Origin: Bacteroidia bacterium
Lineage (GTDB): Bacteria; Bacteroidota; Ignavibacteria; SZUA-365
Assembly (NCBI GenBank): GCA_027493955.1
Contig: JAOSJT010000001.1
Location: 2,281,131 to 2,345,130 of the forward strand
Length of the DNA: 64,000 nt
Direction of reading: 5' to 3'
Shown here: piece after piece, positions 18,278 to 28,048 of the stretch
How the letters are laid out: every line of letters begins with the position of its first letter
Numbering within the stretch: position 1 is the first letter of the stretch
Translations under genes and position numbers: made by a program
Notes under the pieces: generated by a model
Told to the model about the DNA's origin: nothing
The model's database searches: none
The model's input: only the letters and a program-made list of their open reading frames with translations

Positions 18278-18646
18278 TCAATTCTGTTCGGCAGGTGCCT
18301 TCAGCAACACATCGTTGATTGCCTGCACAAACGACTCTTTCGGGAGCGCGCCGGCGGCCATCTGCGGGCGATCGCCCATCGGTACAAAGAGAATCGAGGG
18401 GATGCTGCGAATGCCGAACACCGAGGCCAATTCCTGCTCGCGCTCGGTATCGACTTTGTAAATGTCCACTTTGCCCTTGTATTCGTTCGAGAGCTCTTCG
18501 AGAATGGGAGCCACCATGCGGCAGGGCGCACACCAGTCGGCGTAAAAATCGATGATGCAGGGACGCTCGCCGGCGAATTCCCATTCCTTCTTGTTCTCGT
18601 AGTCAAATACCTTCTCGATGAAGGTCTGTTTCGTCAAATGTTCCAT
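18278..18646 (-). CDS. Thioredoxin
   Basis: A 122-residue cytosolic thioredoxin with the redox motif WCAPC (IIDFYADWCAPCRMVAPIL) and the cis-proline turn SIPSILFV. An extra N-terminal segment of about 15 residues (MEHLTKQTFIEKVFDYE) precedes the fold, as in many Bacteroidota thioredoxins. It reduces disulfides in ribonucleotide reductase, peroxiredoxins and other targets. It is a single gene with its own strong terminator. Confidence 0.93.
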   Translation of the reverse strand: MEHLTKQTFIEKVFDYENKKEWEFAGERPCIIDFYADWCAPCRMVAPILEELSNEYKGKVDIYKVDTEREQELASVFGIRSIPSILFVPMGDRPQMAAGALPKESFVQAINDVLLKAPAEQN

Positions 18647-18798
18647 GCAAGCTCCATGATGAAAGGACGTTTTTATTCCAACCTTTCGTTGGATGCACGG
18701 AGAGAGGACGACGATTCAGCTACCCTGGCGGAACGGCGAACTGCCTTCCCCTTTTCGTCGTACGACGCGGTCGGATCGGGGAGCCCCGCCAATTGCGT

Positions 18799-21057
18799 TT
18801 ATCCGGCAGAGGAGACAACCGACGGGAGTTCGACGACGAACAGGGCTCCCTTTCCTTCCTCCGACTCGCAGTGCACCGTTCCGGCCATGGACTCCACGAG
18901 CTTTTTGACGATGGAGAGACCCAGCCCTGAAGAGGACTCGCCGCCAGTGGGTTTTGCAGAGAGGCGGCCGAATTTCTGATAGAGCTTGCCCAGATCCTCC
19001 GCCGTCAGGCCGGGTCCATTATCCCGGACTTCAATGCGGAGCCGACCATTGACCGCCGCGCAGCGCAGCCACACATCACTGCCGTAGGGCGAGTACTTGA
19101 TCGCGTTGGATACGAGATTGTCCACGATTTGCAGCACGGCCCCTTCGTCTCCCAATGCGGCGGGCAAGTCCGGCTGTATGTCCACATGCGTACCGATGCT
19201 CTTCCGCTCCGCCCATTTCTGATGCGCGCCCACAACTTTTTGCACCACACGGGGAAGTTGAACCGGCACAGTGTCGAGGTCCATTCTCCCTGCTTCGAGT
19301 CGGTTGATATCCAGCAGATTGCGCACGAGCACGATGAGCATATCGGCTGTATCGTAGATGAGCTGCGCTTTGTTCTGAAGGTACTCCGGTGACCGGCCTT
19401 CCTCCACCATGGCTTCGGCGACCATGCGTATCCCGCCGATGGGATTGCGCAGATCGTGAGCGACGATACCGAGCAGCTCATTTTTATCCGCGTTGAGTTT
19501 TTCAAGGATCACATTCTGACGCGTCAGTTCCTGATTGCTGCGCTCGATTTCCTCCGCCTGCTTCTGCAGCAGCAGTTCGTTCTTTTTTATTTCGGAATAG
19601 GCGGTCTCTATAAGGGCGTTCTGTTTCTCCAACGCCACCGCGGTTTTGCGTTTCAGCCTGTAGCCGTTGGCAAGCAGAAGCAGAATGACGACGAGAAAGA
19701 CGGAACCCGCGATCAGGGAGTTGCGGAGTGTCTGTTGCCGGTTCAGTTCGATTTCCTTCATCTCCCGTTCGCGGGCAAGCAATTCCTTGTCCTTCTGGAG
19801 TATCGCGATCTCCTCGTTGCGCTTCGTGGTTTCGAGCTGTTGCCTGAGCAACACCCCCTCCTGTTCCTTGAGCTTGAGACCGCTGATGGTGGATTCCTTG
19901 TTCAGGAGTTCGATGCTCAGTTCCTGGTCCTTGAGCTGCGCCGCGCGTCGCTCCAGTTCCATTTCGCGGATACGCTGCTCTCTTTTCAGCAGTTCATTCT
20001 CCCGTTCGCTGCGTTCCCGCTGCGACAGTTCGTAATTCGCCGTCATCTCGTTGATCAGCTTGGAGCTTTCCTCGTTAAACAGCGAATCTTTCAGGTCGGT
20101 ATGCCGGCGGAAGTACTCCAGCGCCTCGGTGGGTCGTCCGAGCAGCGTTGCGGCATCGGAACACAGTTTCAGGGCATTGCGCTCGATGGCGCGGGCGTTG
20201 ATGGCGGTAGCAGTGGAAAGCGCCTTGCGACCGAACTCCAAGGCTTTCTCGGCGTTCTTTCGTGTCAGGTAGAGCAAACCGATGCGCTGCCACACTTCGG
20301 CCTGCCCGTGCCTGTCTCCGCTGTTTGTGTACAATTCGACGGAACGCTCGTAATTCTCCATTGCGCGCGTGTGCGCTCCCTGCAAAAAATAGGTGATACC
20401 GATATTGAGATGCGTGCTGGCCAGGCCGGCGACGTCGCGCAGACCACGCTTGAGTTCCAGGGAGGCGATCAGACTCCGCAGCGCTTTGTCATATTCGCCG
20501 CGGTCCATGTGTATGACGCCGATATTGTTGTACGTATATGCCAGACCGCGCGTGTCGTTCGTTTCCCGGAAATGCTTCAGTGCGCGTTCATGGTACCGCA
20601 AGGCGCGCTCCTCATCGTTGAGCTTCCCGTGGAGAACGCCGATGTTGGAGAGCAATGCGGCCATACCCTGCTGATCCCCAAGTTCATCCTTGAGTTGCAG
20701 CGCTTTGAGAAAATAATTGAGCGCGCGCACCCAGGCCCCGGTTTGGGCGTAGGAGATTCCACTACTCGCATAGGCGTTGGCAAGGCCGATCTGATCATGG
20801 ATTTCACGGGCGATCGCCTCGGCCTCCCGAGCGATCTGCAACGCACGGTCAGGATTGCCGCGGCGGTATTCCTGCGCCAGATCGAGTTTAAGACGCACGA
20901 GAACGGAATCTTTTTCGCCCCTCGACTCTCTGCTCCGAATCATCGTTTCGAGCCGCTCGGCTTCGCCGCGCTGCTGGGCGGTGGCATCCGAAGGCAGCAT
21001 ACCCGCAAGAAACATCACGAAACAAGCGGGAAACAGCAGATATGCTAGTGCACGCAT
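18799..21057 (-). CDS. TPR-containing sensor histidine kinase
   Basis: 752 residues. A signal peptide is followed by 6-7 tetratricopeptide repeats (about 60-330; typical word YNNIGVIHMDRGEYDKALRS). A long charged coiled coil follows, then one transmembrane helix (SLIAGSVFLVVILLLLANGY), a second coiled coil, HisKA (LLGIVAHDLRNPIGGIRM) and HATPase (DNLVSNAIKYSP, VRDNGPGL, SGLGLSIVKKLV). The sensor is therefore periplasmic protein-binding TPR. It is the last gene of a three-gene operon, 8 bp after the calcium-repeat barrel gene, suggesting that it monitors those outer-membrane proteins. Confidence 0.9.
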   Translation of the reverse strand: MRALAYLLFPACFVMFLAGMLPSDATAQQRGEAERLETMIRSRESRGEKDSVLVRLKLDLAQEYRRGNPDRALQIAREAEAIAREIHDQIGLANAYASSGISYAQTGAWVRALNYFLKALQLKDELGDQQGMAALLSNIGVLHGKLNDEERALRYHERALKHFRETNDTRGLAYTYNNIGVIHMDRGEYDKALRSLIASLELKRGLRDVAGLASTHLNIGITYFLQGAHTRAMENYERSVELYTNSGDRHGQAEVWQRIGLLYLTRKNAEKALEFGRKALSTATAINARAIERNALKLCSDAATLLGRPTEALEYFRRHTDLKDSLFNEESSKLINEMTANYELSQRERSERENELLKREQRIREMELERRAAQLKDQELSIELLNKESTISGLKLKEQEGVLLRQQLETTKRNEEIAILQKDKELLAREREMKEIELNRQQTLRNSLIAGSVFLVVILLLLANGYRLKRKTAVALEKQNALIETAYSEIKKNELLLQKQAEEIERSNQELTRQNVILEKLNADKNELLGIVAHDLRNPIGGIRMVAEAMVEEGRSPEYLQNKAQLIYDTADMLIVLVRNLLDINRLEAGRMDLDTVPVQLPRVVQKVVGAHQKWAERKSIGTHVDIQPDLPAALGDEGAVLQIVDNLVSNAIKYSPYGSDVWLRCAAVNGRLRIEVRDNGPGLTAEDLGKLYQKFGRLSAKPTGGESSSGLGLSIVKKLVESMAGTVHCESEEGKGALFVVELPSVVSSAG

Positions 21058-21065
21058 GGCAATTC

Positions 21066-22511
21066 CTATCGGCGGGGTGATTGGGTTGGGGTGGGTTGCG
21101 CTGCCCCTGCGGGGAAGTCGTCGCCCCGGAGTGGGTCAGTGTCGAAACGACGTACTTCGTCGTAATCCGACACCCCGTCCCCGTCGGTATCCGTGAGCAA
21201 GGGACCGGTACGGAACAGACGAATCTCTTCGAAATCGGTCAGGCCGTCTCCGTCGGTATCCGAGGTATTCGGATCGGTTCTGTGCACATAAATCTCATCA
21301 TAGTCGTTGATACCATCGCCATCCGAATCCGGCAACAACGGATTCGTCCTCCATATTACCACCTCGTCACCGTCCACCATTCCGTCACTGTCGGTATCCA
21401 CCTTTCTCGGATGTGTTGCGAGCCGGTATTCATCACCGTCGGAGAGTCCGTCATTGTCCGTATCCACGGAGAGCGGATCCGTGCCGTAGGTCAGCAACTC
21501 CTCACGGTCGTCCAGACCATCTCCGTCGCTGTCCTTCGCAAGAGGATTGGTGTTGTACTTCGTGGTCTCGAGAACATCGCTGAGTCCGTCCCCGTCCGAA
21601 TCCCAGAACAGCGGATTTGTACCGTAACGTCGTACTTCGAGAAAATCGTCGAGGCCGTCGCCGTCCGTATCGGCGTGGTACGGATTGGTGCCCGCGACTC
21701 CTTCCTCGGTATCGGTCAGCCGGTCTCCATCCGAATCATCCGTGGCAAAAAGATACCAGTTCACACCGAGACTGATGCCGAGATATTTGTCATAGGCCGT
21801 CTTCACGCGGTCCGGGTTTCCCAGAGGATTCTGTATTCTGTCGTACAGCGCGGCAAGTTCACCCGAATCGAAAGCATCAATCTCTCCATTAAAGATGAAC
21901 ATTCCGGTAATTGCAAATTGTGCGCTGAGATTGCGTGCAATCACGTATTCGAAGCCGCCTCCCAGCGCGATATTCAAAGCGGTGATCGGGGTGCGGGCGG
22001 TATAGGTCGCGTCTCCGTTGCGATAGTCCTCCGGCGAGTACATCGTGGCACCGAATCCTCCTTCGACGAAGGGATTGAGATGCTGCCCGGGAAGCAGATT
22101 CAGTCGTGCGCGTCCCTGCAACGCCAATAAACCGGTACTGCGCTCCACAAGGTTCTCGTCACCGAACTGGAGCGCATAGGTGCCCCCCATATTCCGGCGG
22201 TTGCGGCGGAGATAGGTGATTGTTCCACCGTGGACCTCCGCGCCGATATCCAGAAACGGCAGGACTGCATATCGCGATGCGACGACCCAGAGCAGTCCGG
22301 TGCTGTTGTCCGTGAACTCCCCGAAATACCTGGTGCCGCCGAAGCCGAGCTGTGCGACCAGCTTGCCATCGGGTACGCGGGGACGTCCCGGCCAGCCGCC
22401 TGTGGGTACGCGTTGAGCGTTGGACGCGGGTGCGGCGACAACCACTGCCGCAAGGCACAGTGCGAACGACGCCGCGCGGAAACGACAACGATATGCGCGG
22501 CGATATTTCAT
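21066..22511 (-). CDS. Outer-membrane barrel protein with thrombospondin type 3 repeats
   Basis: 481 residues. A signal peptide ([19 protein letters not shown]) and an OmpA-like beta-barrel region (about 40-255) are followed by about nine calcium-binding TSP3 units with a 23-residue period ([20 protein letters not shown] and variants). Each unit places Asp side chains at DxDxDG, the standard Ca2+ site. Unlike its upstream paralogue it has no OmpA peptidoglycan-binding domain and ends soon after the repeats in a Pro/Gln tail. Its ATG overlaps the stop of the upstream paralogue by 4 bases. Confidence 0.85.
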   Translation of the reverse strand: MKYRRAYRCRFRAASFALCLAAVVVAAPASNAQRVPTGGWPGRPRVPDGKLVAQLGFGGTRYFGEFTDNSTGLLWVVASRYAVLPFLDIGAEVHGGTITYLRRNRRNMGGTYALQFGDENLVERSTGLLALQGRARLNLLPGQHLNPFVEGGFGATMYSPEDYRNGDATYTARTPITALNIALGGGFEYVIARNLSAQFAITGMFIFNGEIDAFDSGELAALYDRIQNPLGNPDRVKTAYDKYLGISLGVNWYLFATDDSDGDRLTDTEEGVAGTNPYHADTDGDGLDDFLEVRRYGTNPLFWDSDGDGLSDVLETTKYNTNPLAKDSDGDGLDDREELLTYGTDPLSVDTDNDGLSDGDEYRLATHPRKVDTDSDGMVDGDEVVIWRTNPLLPDSDGDGINDYDEIYVHRTDPNTSDTDGDGLTDFEEIRLFRTGPLLTDTDGDGVSDYDEVRRFDTDPLRGDDFPAGAAQPTPTQSPRR

Positions 22512-24574
22512 TCCCGCCTTTTCACTTCTTCGCCGAGCGACAGAATGAACAGTTCCACACGACGGTTCCGCGCCTCACCGTCCTCCGTGGCACCGTCGGC
22601 GATGGGCTGTGTCTCACCGTACCCCACCGTACGTAAGCGATCGGCGGCGATCCCCTTCGCCACGAAAAATTCCTTGACGCGCTGCGAGCGTCGCTCGGAC
22701 AGCGCCATATTGTACGCTTCCTCCCCTTTGCGGTCCGTGTGTCCCCGTACCTCCACGCGCATTCCGGGATGCCGCTCGAACAGCCGGGCCGCTTCATTCA
22801 GGATCGGAATGTACTCTATTCTGATGTCGTCGCGATCGAATTCAAAATTGATATTACTGAAGCTGAGGATATCTCCTGGCTTGAGGGCGATGGAATCGAG
22901 ATGCACCATCACGCGCTTCGCCCGCGTCGCAGGCGGAGGCACAAACTGCACGCTTCTTCTCCGGTAACGATCAGCGTCTTGCGACGATTGGAGAACCCGT
23001 TGCTGCTCTTCGGTGAGACTGGAGTCGTACAGTGATTCCATTACCCGTTCCGCGTCTCCGGCCAGCGCATCGGATGCGGTGCCTCCTTTGGCTATCGGTG
23101 CGATCAGATAGGAGGTGCCGCCGCCGGGAAGAGACCGTGTCTCCAAAAGCTCGGCGTAATAGGTCTTCTCATCCGGAAGAACGGGTAAACCTGTGTCGTG
23201 CTTCACGGGATTGGTCATCGTGCGGAATATCTCCGCATGATCGCTCCCACCGTCGGTGTCCGTATCCTTGTTCAGCGGGTTGGTGCCGTAATACGCAATC
23301 TCGTCGTAGTCCAACAGACCGTCTTCGTCCGTGTCCACACGCAATGGATTCGTTTTGTAGGTAATGATTTCGTTGAAATCGTAAATGCCGTCGTCGTCCG
23401 TATCCGGATGGAGAGGATTTGTCGTGTGAATCCGTACCTCCGCATAGTCATCCAGACCGTCGTAATCGGTGTCGGGATTCCTCGGATTGGTACTGTACAT
23501 GATCACCTCTTCGTAGTCCGTCAACTTGTCCATGTCCGTATCGGGCTTCAACGGATCAGTATTATAGACTTCCACCTCCTCGCGATCAGTGAGGCGATCG
23601 TCGTCCGTATCTGGTTTTAACGGATTGGTGTTGTATCGCATGATCTCGAAATAGTCCCCCAACCCGTCATCGTCCGTGTCATATTTCAGCGGACTGGTCA
23701 GGTACACGCGCACTTCATCGAAGTCGGTCAGGCCGTCTATATCCGTGTCAATGTGATACGGGCTGGTACCAACGTCCTCTTCCTCCGCGTTCGTCAACAG
23801 GTCGCCGTCGTAATCACTACTCTCGAACAAATACCAGCGAAAACCGAGACCGAGAGAAAGGAAGCCGTCGTTGCCCCCCTCCGGTATATCGATCCGGGGC
23901 TGTCTCCGGCGATTGTATTCCGATGCGATTTCCGCGGGATCGTACGCGTCGAAATCGCCTCGAAAAAGGAAGTGTTTTCTCAGAAGCAGCGTCGCGGAGA
24001 GGACACGCGTGAAGAAATACTCCACACCGATGCCAATCGGTGCACTCACCGCGGCGGGAAAATCCGCTGTCGGACGAAGCTGCACAACGTTGAAATCATC
24101 CGCCTGGTACAGAGTCACCCCGACACCCGCCGTGAGAAACACGTTGAAAAAATCCCTCGGAAAGAGATGCGCTTCCGCGGATAAGCTGAACGCGGTGAAC
24201 GACACCGCCGCATCTGCCGCCTGCGGTGTATCCCCGAACTGGAAGTTGTATACTGTGGCATCCTGCCCGTCCGCCGTCCTGCGAAGGGATAGCGCCCCGA
24301 TGTCCGCCGAGAAATTTACCGCAAGCTCAGGAAATACCGCATAGCCGGCGGAGAAGGTTGTGAGCAGCCCTCCCATGCGTGCGTCGAATTCTCCCTGATA
24401 GATTGCCGAACCCGCGCCCGCCGACAGCGACAGCAATCGGCCGGTGTAGCGGAGCAGCGGCGATGGCGAGGCATCCCCGGGGTGAGCGACGGGTTGCGAC
24501 GCTGCCAGCGCGGGCAACAGGAGACTCACGATCAAACAGATACACCGGGCTGCATTCATGCGCCATCGAATCAT
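22508..24574 (-). CDS. Outer-membrane barrel/TSP3-repeat/OmpA-domain protein
   Basis: 688 residues. Signal peptide, beta-barrel (about 40-255), ten TSP3 calcium repeats of 23 residues (about 260-490), a linker, and a C-terminal OmpA domain (about 575-685; [20 protein letters not shown] and NRRVELFIL) that binds diaminopimelate in peptidoglycan. The fold would tie the outer membrane to the wall with a rigid Ca2+-loaded rod between. First gene of the operon, coupled by ATGA overlap to a second barrel protein and then a TPR sensor kinase. The two barrel proteins appear to be tandem duplicates. Confidence 0.87.
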   Translation of the reverse strand: MIRWRMNAARCICLIVSLLLPALAASQPVAHPGDASPSPLLRYTGRLLSLSAGAGSAIYQGEFDARMGGLLTTFSAGYAVFPELAVNFSADIGALSLRRTADGQDATVYNFQFGDTPQAADAAVSFTAFSLSAEAHLFPRDFFNVFLTAGVGVTLYQADDFNVVQLRPTADFPAAVSAPIGIGVEYFFTRVLSATLLLRKHFLFRGDFDAYDPAEIASEYNRRRQPRIDIPEGGNDGFLSLGLGFRWYLFESSDYDGDLLTNAEEEDVGTSPYHIDTDIDGLTDFDEVRVYLTSPLKYDTDDDGLGDYFEIMRYNTNPLKPDTDDDRLTDREEVEVYNTDPLKPDTDMDKLTDYEEVIMYSTNPRNPDTDYDGLDDYAEVRIHTTNPLHPDTDDDGIYDFNEIITYKTNPLRVDTDEDGLLDYDEIAYYGTNPLNKDTDTDGGSDHAEIFRTMTNPVKHDTGLPVLPDEKTYYAELLETRSLPGGGTSYLIAPIAKGGTASDALAGDAERVMESLYDSSLTEEQQRVLQSSQDADRYRRRSVQFVPPPATRAKRVMVHLDSIALKPGDILSFSNINFEFDRDDIRIEYIPILNEAARLFERHPGMRVEVRGHTDRKGEEAYNMALSERRSQRVKEFFVAKGIAADRLRTVGYGETQPIADGATEDGEARNRRVELFILSLGEEVKRRE

Positions 24575-25001
24575 CTAATGGGTCGAAGCGAAGTCGGTGA
24601 AATGTGTGCGGCTCTCCGAGTGCGAGGCTTCGCGGCAAACGGAATTTCGCACCGTCATTTCGGAAGCGATTTCGCATACGCGCTTCACCGACAGCGAAAT
24701 CTACGCAAATTTCAACGTCCACACACCACTTTACCGTACCCCCGATCAACTGCCCCGCACAGAAAAGAACAGTCGGTATTCCATGGGCATTCGCCGTTGC
24801 TTCCGACCTGCTCCCGGATGTCCATCGCTGTCTTTCTCCCCGCGCCATTCCCGCATCACGCGAAGAAAACCTGACCGTGCCTGTCCGCAGACCATACGGT
24901 ACGCTGTGTCTTGCCTCTGCGGCTCCCGCACCCATGGATGATTTGCACGGTTCGACATCCGGTCGTATCCTTGCTCGAGCAATACTCACGGAGGACGAAT
25001 G
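24575..25001. other. Divergent intergenic region
   Basis: These 427 bases separate the minus-strand barrel operon from the plus-strand SDR. They must hold both promoters. Three overlapping plus-strand ORFs cross them but none resembles a known protein. I see no clear operator. The SDR Shine-Dalgarno GGAGG is at its right end. Confidence 0.45.
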
Positions 25002-25769
25002 ATGAACACGGATACGACTCTCGACGGCAAACGTGTCGTCATCACCGGCGGCAGCAGAGGCATTGGTTTTGCCATCGCGGATCTCTTTCTGCGCCACGGT
25101 GCGGAAGTCCTGATCGCGGCGCGTGGCGCCGGACAACTCTCGGAGGTGGTCGCCGCCTGGGTCGCGGAAGATCTGCCTGCACACGGTATCGCTGCGGATG
25201 TGAGCGACTCCCACGACATCCGCCGCATTGCAGATACGGCGCTGGATCGCCTGAACGGCATCGACACGCTCGTCCACTGCGCCGGCACGAATATCCGAAA
25301 CAGGACCACGGAATACGACGAAGAGACCTTCTGGACCATCATGCGCACGAACGCCTGGCCCGCGTTCGAACTCAGCCGGCAACTGCATCCCCACCTCGCG
25401 GCGGCGGGGAACGCCGCCATCCTCCTGATAGGATCCACCGCGGGAATCACCACCGTGCCGACGGGAGCGCCCTATGCCATGAGCAAAGCCGCGCTCGATC
25501 AGCTCACCCGCTATCTGGCCGTGGAATGGGCGGCGGATGGCATACGGGTGAACAGCATCGCCCCCCGGGTACATTCGGACGCCCTGGTGGAAGGCGTTCT
25601 GGCGGATCCGGTGTATCTGCAGCGCGTGCTTGCCCGAACTCCGATGGGGAGGATTGGAGAAACGCGGGAGGTCGCCACTGTCGCGCAGTTTCTCTGTTCC
25701 GACGCGGCCTCCTACGTCACCGGCCAGACCATCGCCGTGGACGGGGGCTTCCTCGCACAGGGTCTCTGA
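25002..25769 (+). CDS. Short-chain dehydrogenase/reductase
   Basis: A 255-residue classical SDR. It has the dinucleotide-binding VITGGSRGIGFAIAD, the catalytic Ser followed by YxxxK (GSTAGITTVPTGAPYAMSK), IRVNSIAPRVHSD, and the C-terminal VTGQTIAVDGGF. The usual NNAG motif reads HCAG. Two ATGs stand in tandem (24999 and 25002); the second has the better 7-nt spacing from GGAGG. It would oxidise or reduce a hydroxyl/keto group with NAD(P)H. The substrate is not evident and the gene stands alone. Confidence 0.9.
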   Translation: MNTDTTLDGKRVVITGGSRGIGFAIADLFLRHGAEVLIAARGAGQLSEVVAAWVAEDLPAHGIAADVSDSHDIRRIADTALDRLNGIDTLVHCAGTNIRNRTTEYDEETFWTIMRTNAWPAFELSRQLHPHLAAAGNAAILLIGSTAGITTVPTGAPYAMSKAALDQLTRYLAVEWAADGIRVNSIAPRVHSDALVEGVLADPVYLQRVLARTPMGRIGETREVATVAQFLCSDAASYVTGQTIAVDGGFLAQGL

Positions 25770-26126
25770 GGCCTGCAATGCAACCGATGCGCGGGTCGGA
25801 AGGGACGTATTTCTCCACGTAGCACGATGCGCGCAGAGCTTGGAATACACCGGGATTCTCAGTAACATTGCAGGATAACAACCGGCAGTATCTCTTTTTC
25901 GCTCCATGTGTACAGTAATGCGAAAGCACACCTTCCCATGCACCTTCGGCGACGATGCCGGAGCGACGCGAATGATGGAGTGCGGTGACAGACGCCGGTA
26001 AGGGTACCTGCAATGTGACGGAGCAGCGAATACCGGAGGGTGCAATCAGACGCGTTCACGCAACGATCAGGTATATCCCATCGCCGATTTCTCCGCTGCT
26101 GCGCCTCATCTCGAGGAGAATTTCAC
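25770..26126. other. Intergenic spacer before the aminotransferase operon
   Basis: 357 bases without a recognisable gene. They should contain the promoter of the three-gene operon that starts at 26127. AGGAG lies 9 nt before that start. I find no hairpin terminator for the SDR here. Confidence 0.4.
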
Positions 26127-27176
26127 ATGTCACATGAATTCATCTATTTCGATCGCAATGAAAATCCGTATGGTCCCGCACCGGCGTGCTTCGATGTATT
26201 GCGGAATGCCACCATCGAGCAGATGAGTTGCTACTCGCGCGATTTTGCGCGCGGTGTACAATCGCCGCTTTCCGAACGCTTGGCGTCGGATTTCGACCTG
26301 CCCGAGAGCGCGATCCTGCTCGGCTACGGGGGAGAGGACATCCTCAAACAGACGGTCCACTGCTACCTCTCGGCCGGTGAACGCATCATGATACCTTCGC
26401 ACTCGTGGTGGTACTACAAGTCCATCTCCGACGAAGTCGGCGGATTGAAAATCGAGTATCCCATCGTCGAGGGGGCCACCTCGTTCTCGTATGACTGCGA
26501 GCGCATGATAGAACTGTACCGCGCCCATGCGCCCCGCGTCGTGCTGATCAGTTCACCGAACAATCCCACCGGCAACAGCATGCCGCGCGACATCATGCTG
26601 CAGCTGCTCGAGTCCCTGCCCGACACCGTGGTGGTGCTCGACGAGGCCTACTGCCTCCATTCCGACCTCGAAGCCGGCTTTTTGCGAGAGCTGTATCACC
26701 GTTTTCCCAACCTCCTCGTCGTGCGCACGTTCTCGAAATACTTCGCCCTCGCGGGGGTGCGCATCGGTTACGCCGTGATGGGCAGGCAACTCACCAGGCT
26801 TGCGCAATTCAGCGCGCGCTATCTGGGATACCATCGCCTGTCAGAGCGTGTCGCACTCGCCGCTCTGGACTCGCCGGACTATTACCGAACGATCGCGGGG
26901 TACATGGATGCCGACAAGGCGCTGTTTCGCGAACGATTACATCGCTATCCGGGGTTTACCGTGTACGATTCCGACGCAAATTTTCTGCTCGTGAAGCTCC
27001 CGGTGGAGTACAGGAATTCTCTGAAAGAAACACTGACAGCGCGCGGACTGATCGTGAAGTTCATGAATGAGGAAGCCCTGCAATCCCACATGCGCATCAC
27101 TATCGGAACGCGGGAGCAGAACCGCCTGCTTCTCGATGCCATAGACGTCTTCATGGCGCGGACGGGCGACGCATGA
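26127..27176 (+). CDS. HisC-like PLP-dependent aminotransferase
   Basis: A 349-residue fold-type I PLP enzyme, close in pattern to histidinol-phosphate aminotransferase and CobD: RNENPYGPAP at the N-terminus, LLGYGGEDILKQT, LISSPNNPTGN, VVLDEAYC, and the PLP-lysine motif RTFSKYFALAGVRIGYAV. The start at 26127 gives the canonical short N-terminus and has AGGAG upstream. No his genes are nearby. It overlaps a CDP-alcohol phosphotransferase gene by 4 bases, so a role in making or modifying an amino-alcohol or phosphonate lipid head group is more likely than histidine synthesis. That role is inference. Confidence 0.85.
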   Translation: MSHEFIYFDRNENPYGPAPACFDVLRNATIEQMSCYSRDFARGVQSPLSERLASDFDLPESAILLGYGGEDILKQTVHCYLSAGERIMIPSHSWWYYKSISDEVGGLKIEYPIVEGATSFSYDCERMIELYRAHAPRVVLISSPNNPTGNSMPRDIMLQLLESLPDTVVVLDEAYCLHSDLEAGFLRELYHRFPNLLVVRTFSKYFALAGVRIGYAVMGRQLTRLAQFSARYLGYHRLSERVALAALDSPDYYRTIAGYMDADKALFRERLHRYPGFTVYDSDANFLLVKLPVEYRNSLKETLTARGLIVKFMNEEALQSHMRITIGTREQNRLLLDAIDVFMARTGDA

Positions 27177-28048
27177 CCTGGTTTTCCGAGTACAAGCGCT
27201 CCCTGAAAATGGTGGAGGTTGAGGAAAAGCTCGACCTCTTCCTCTATCGTCCCCTTGCCTTCCTTTTCGTCAAGCTGATCTACCGCACTTCGCTGACGCC
27301 GAATCAGATCACCCTGCTCTCCATGCTCTTCGGCATAGCCGGCGCGCTGTGCATCGGATCGGGTGATGCCGGCCTTCTTCCCCTGGCGGCGCTGTTGCTC
27401 CTCGCGTACGATGTGCTGGACTGCAGCGATGGTCAGCTTGCGCGTCTCAAGCAGAACGGTACACGCACAGGCCGCATTCTGGACGGTTTCGCGGATTACA
27501 TCGTCAGCTTCAGCATGTATCTCGCCATTGCGATTGCGTATGCTCCGCGATGGGATACTCCTCTGCTGTGGTGGCTGTTCACCGCGCTGGCGGGTTTCAG
27601 CAATGCGGGACATTCGATACTGGTGGATTATTATCGCAATCGTTTTCTCGACGTAGTGCTTCAAAGAAAAAGCACCTTCGAGGAAGATCTCGAAGAATTC
27701 CATCGTGAATACGAGGACCTCCGCGCGCGCGGAGTGGCTCCCTTCGACCGCTTCGTCATCCGAGTGTACCTCGGCTATTCACGTCTGCAACGTCGGCTGT
27801 CCTCAGGGACGGGGGAACACTCCTTCCTCGCCGAGGTCGATCCTGCGCGCTATTACAGGGCCAACGTCCGCATGCTTCAATTCTGGCTGCTGCTCGGACC
27901 GACCAGCCAGCTGACCTACGTCATCATCGGCGCACTGCTCAACAGTCTTGAAACCTACGTCTTTCTCCTGTTCAGCGCGGGAAATATTCTCGCCCTCGCA
28001 TTCTATATCGCACAGGCGCGCATTAACCGGGAGTTGGAGAAACGATGA
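27173..28048 (+). CDS. CDP-alcohol phosphatidyltransferase family protein
   Basis: A 291-residue membrane enzyme with the family signature D-x2-D-G-x2-A-R-x8-G-x3-D-x3-D, visible as DCSDGQLARLKQ followed by GRILDGFADYI. About six hydrophobic segments follow the usual topology, with a cytoplasmic loop (about 165-215) rich in charged residues between the membrane segments. Such enzymes transfer a phospho-alcohol from a CDP carrier to a second alcohol. Flanked by 4-base overlaps on both sides, it probably uses the CDP-activated product of the next gene, giving a bacterial CDP-aminoalcohol-type route to a phospholipid. The head group is unknown. Confidence 0.88.
   Translation: MTWFSEYKRSLKMVEVEEKLDLFLYRPLAFLFVKLIYRTSLTPNQITLLSMLFGIAGALCIGSGDAGLLPLAALLLLAYDVLDCSDGQLARLKQNGTRTGRILDGFADYIVSFSMYLAIAIAYAPRWDTPLLWWLFTALAGFSNAGHSILVDYYRNRFLDVVLQRKSTFEEDLEEFHREYEDLRARGVAPFDRFVIRVYLGYSRLQRRLSSGTGEHSFLAEVDPARYYRANVRMLQFWLLLGPTSQLTYVIIGALLNSLETYVFLLFSAGNILALAFYIAQARINRELEKR

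Noticed and set aside
24596..24941. Overlapping plus-strand ORFs between the barrel operon and the SDR
   Set aside because: Several frames are open at once, none has protein-like residue patterning, and the region must serve as a promoter spacer.
24327..26045. A 572-residue minus-strand ORF across the SDR gene and its upstream spacer
   Set aside because: No signal, domain or start context; it overlaps a convincing SDR on the plus strand.
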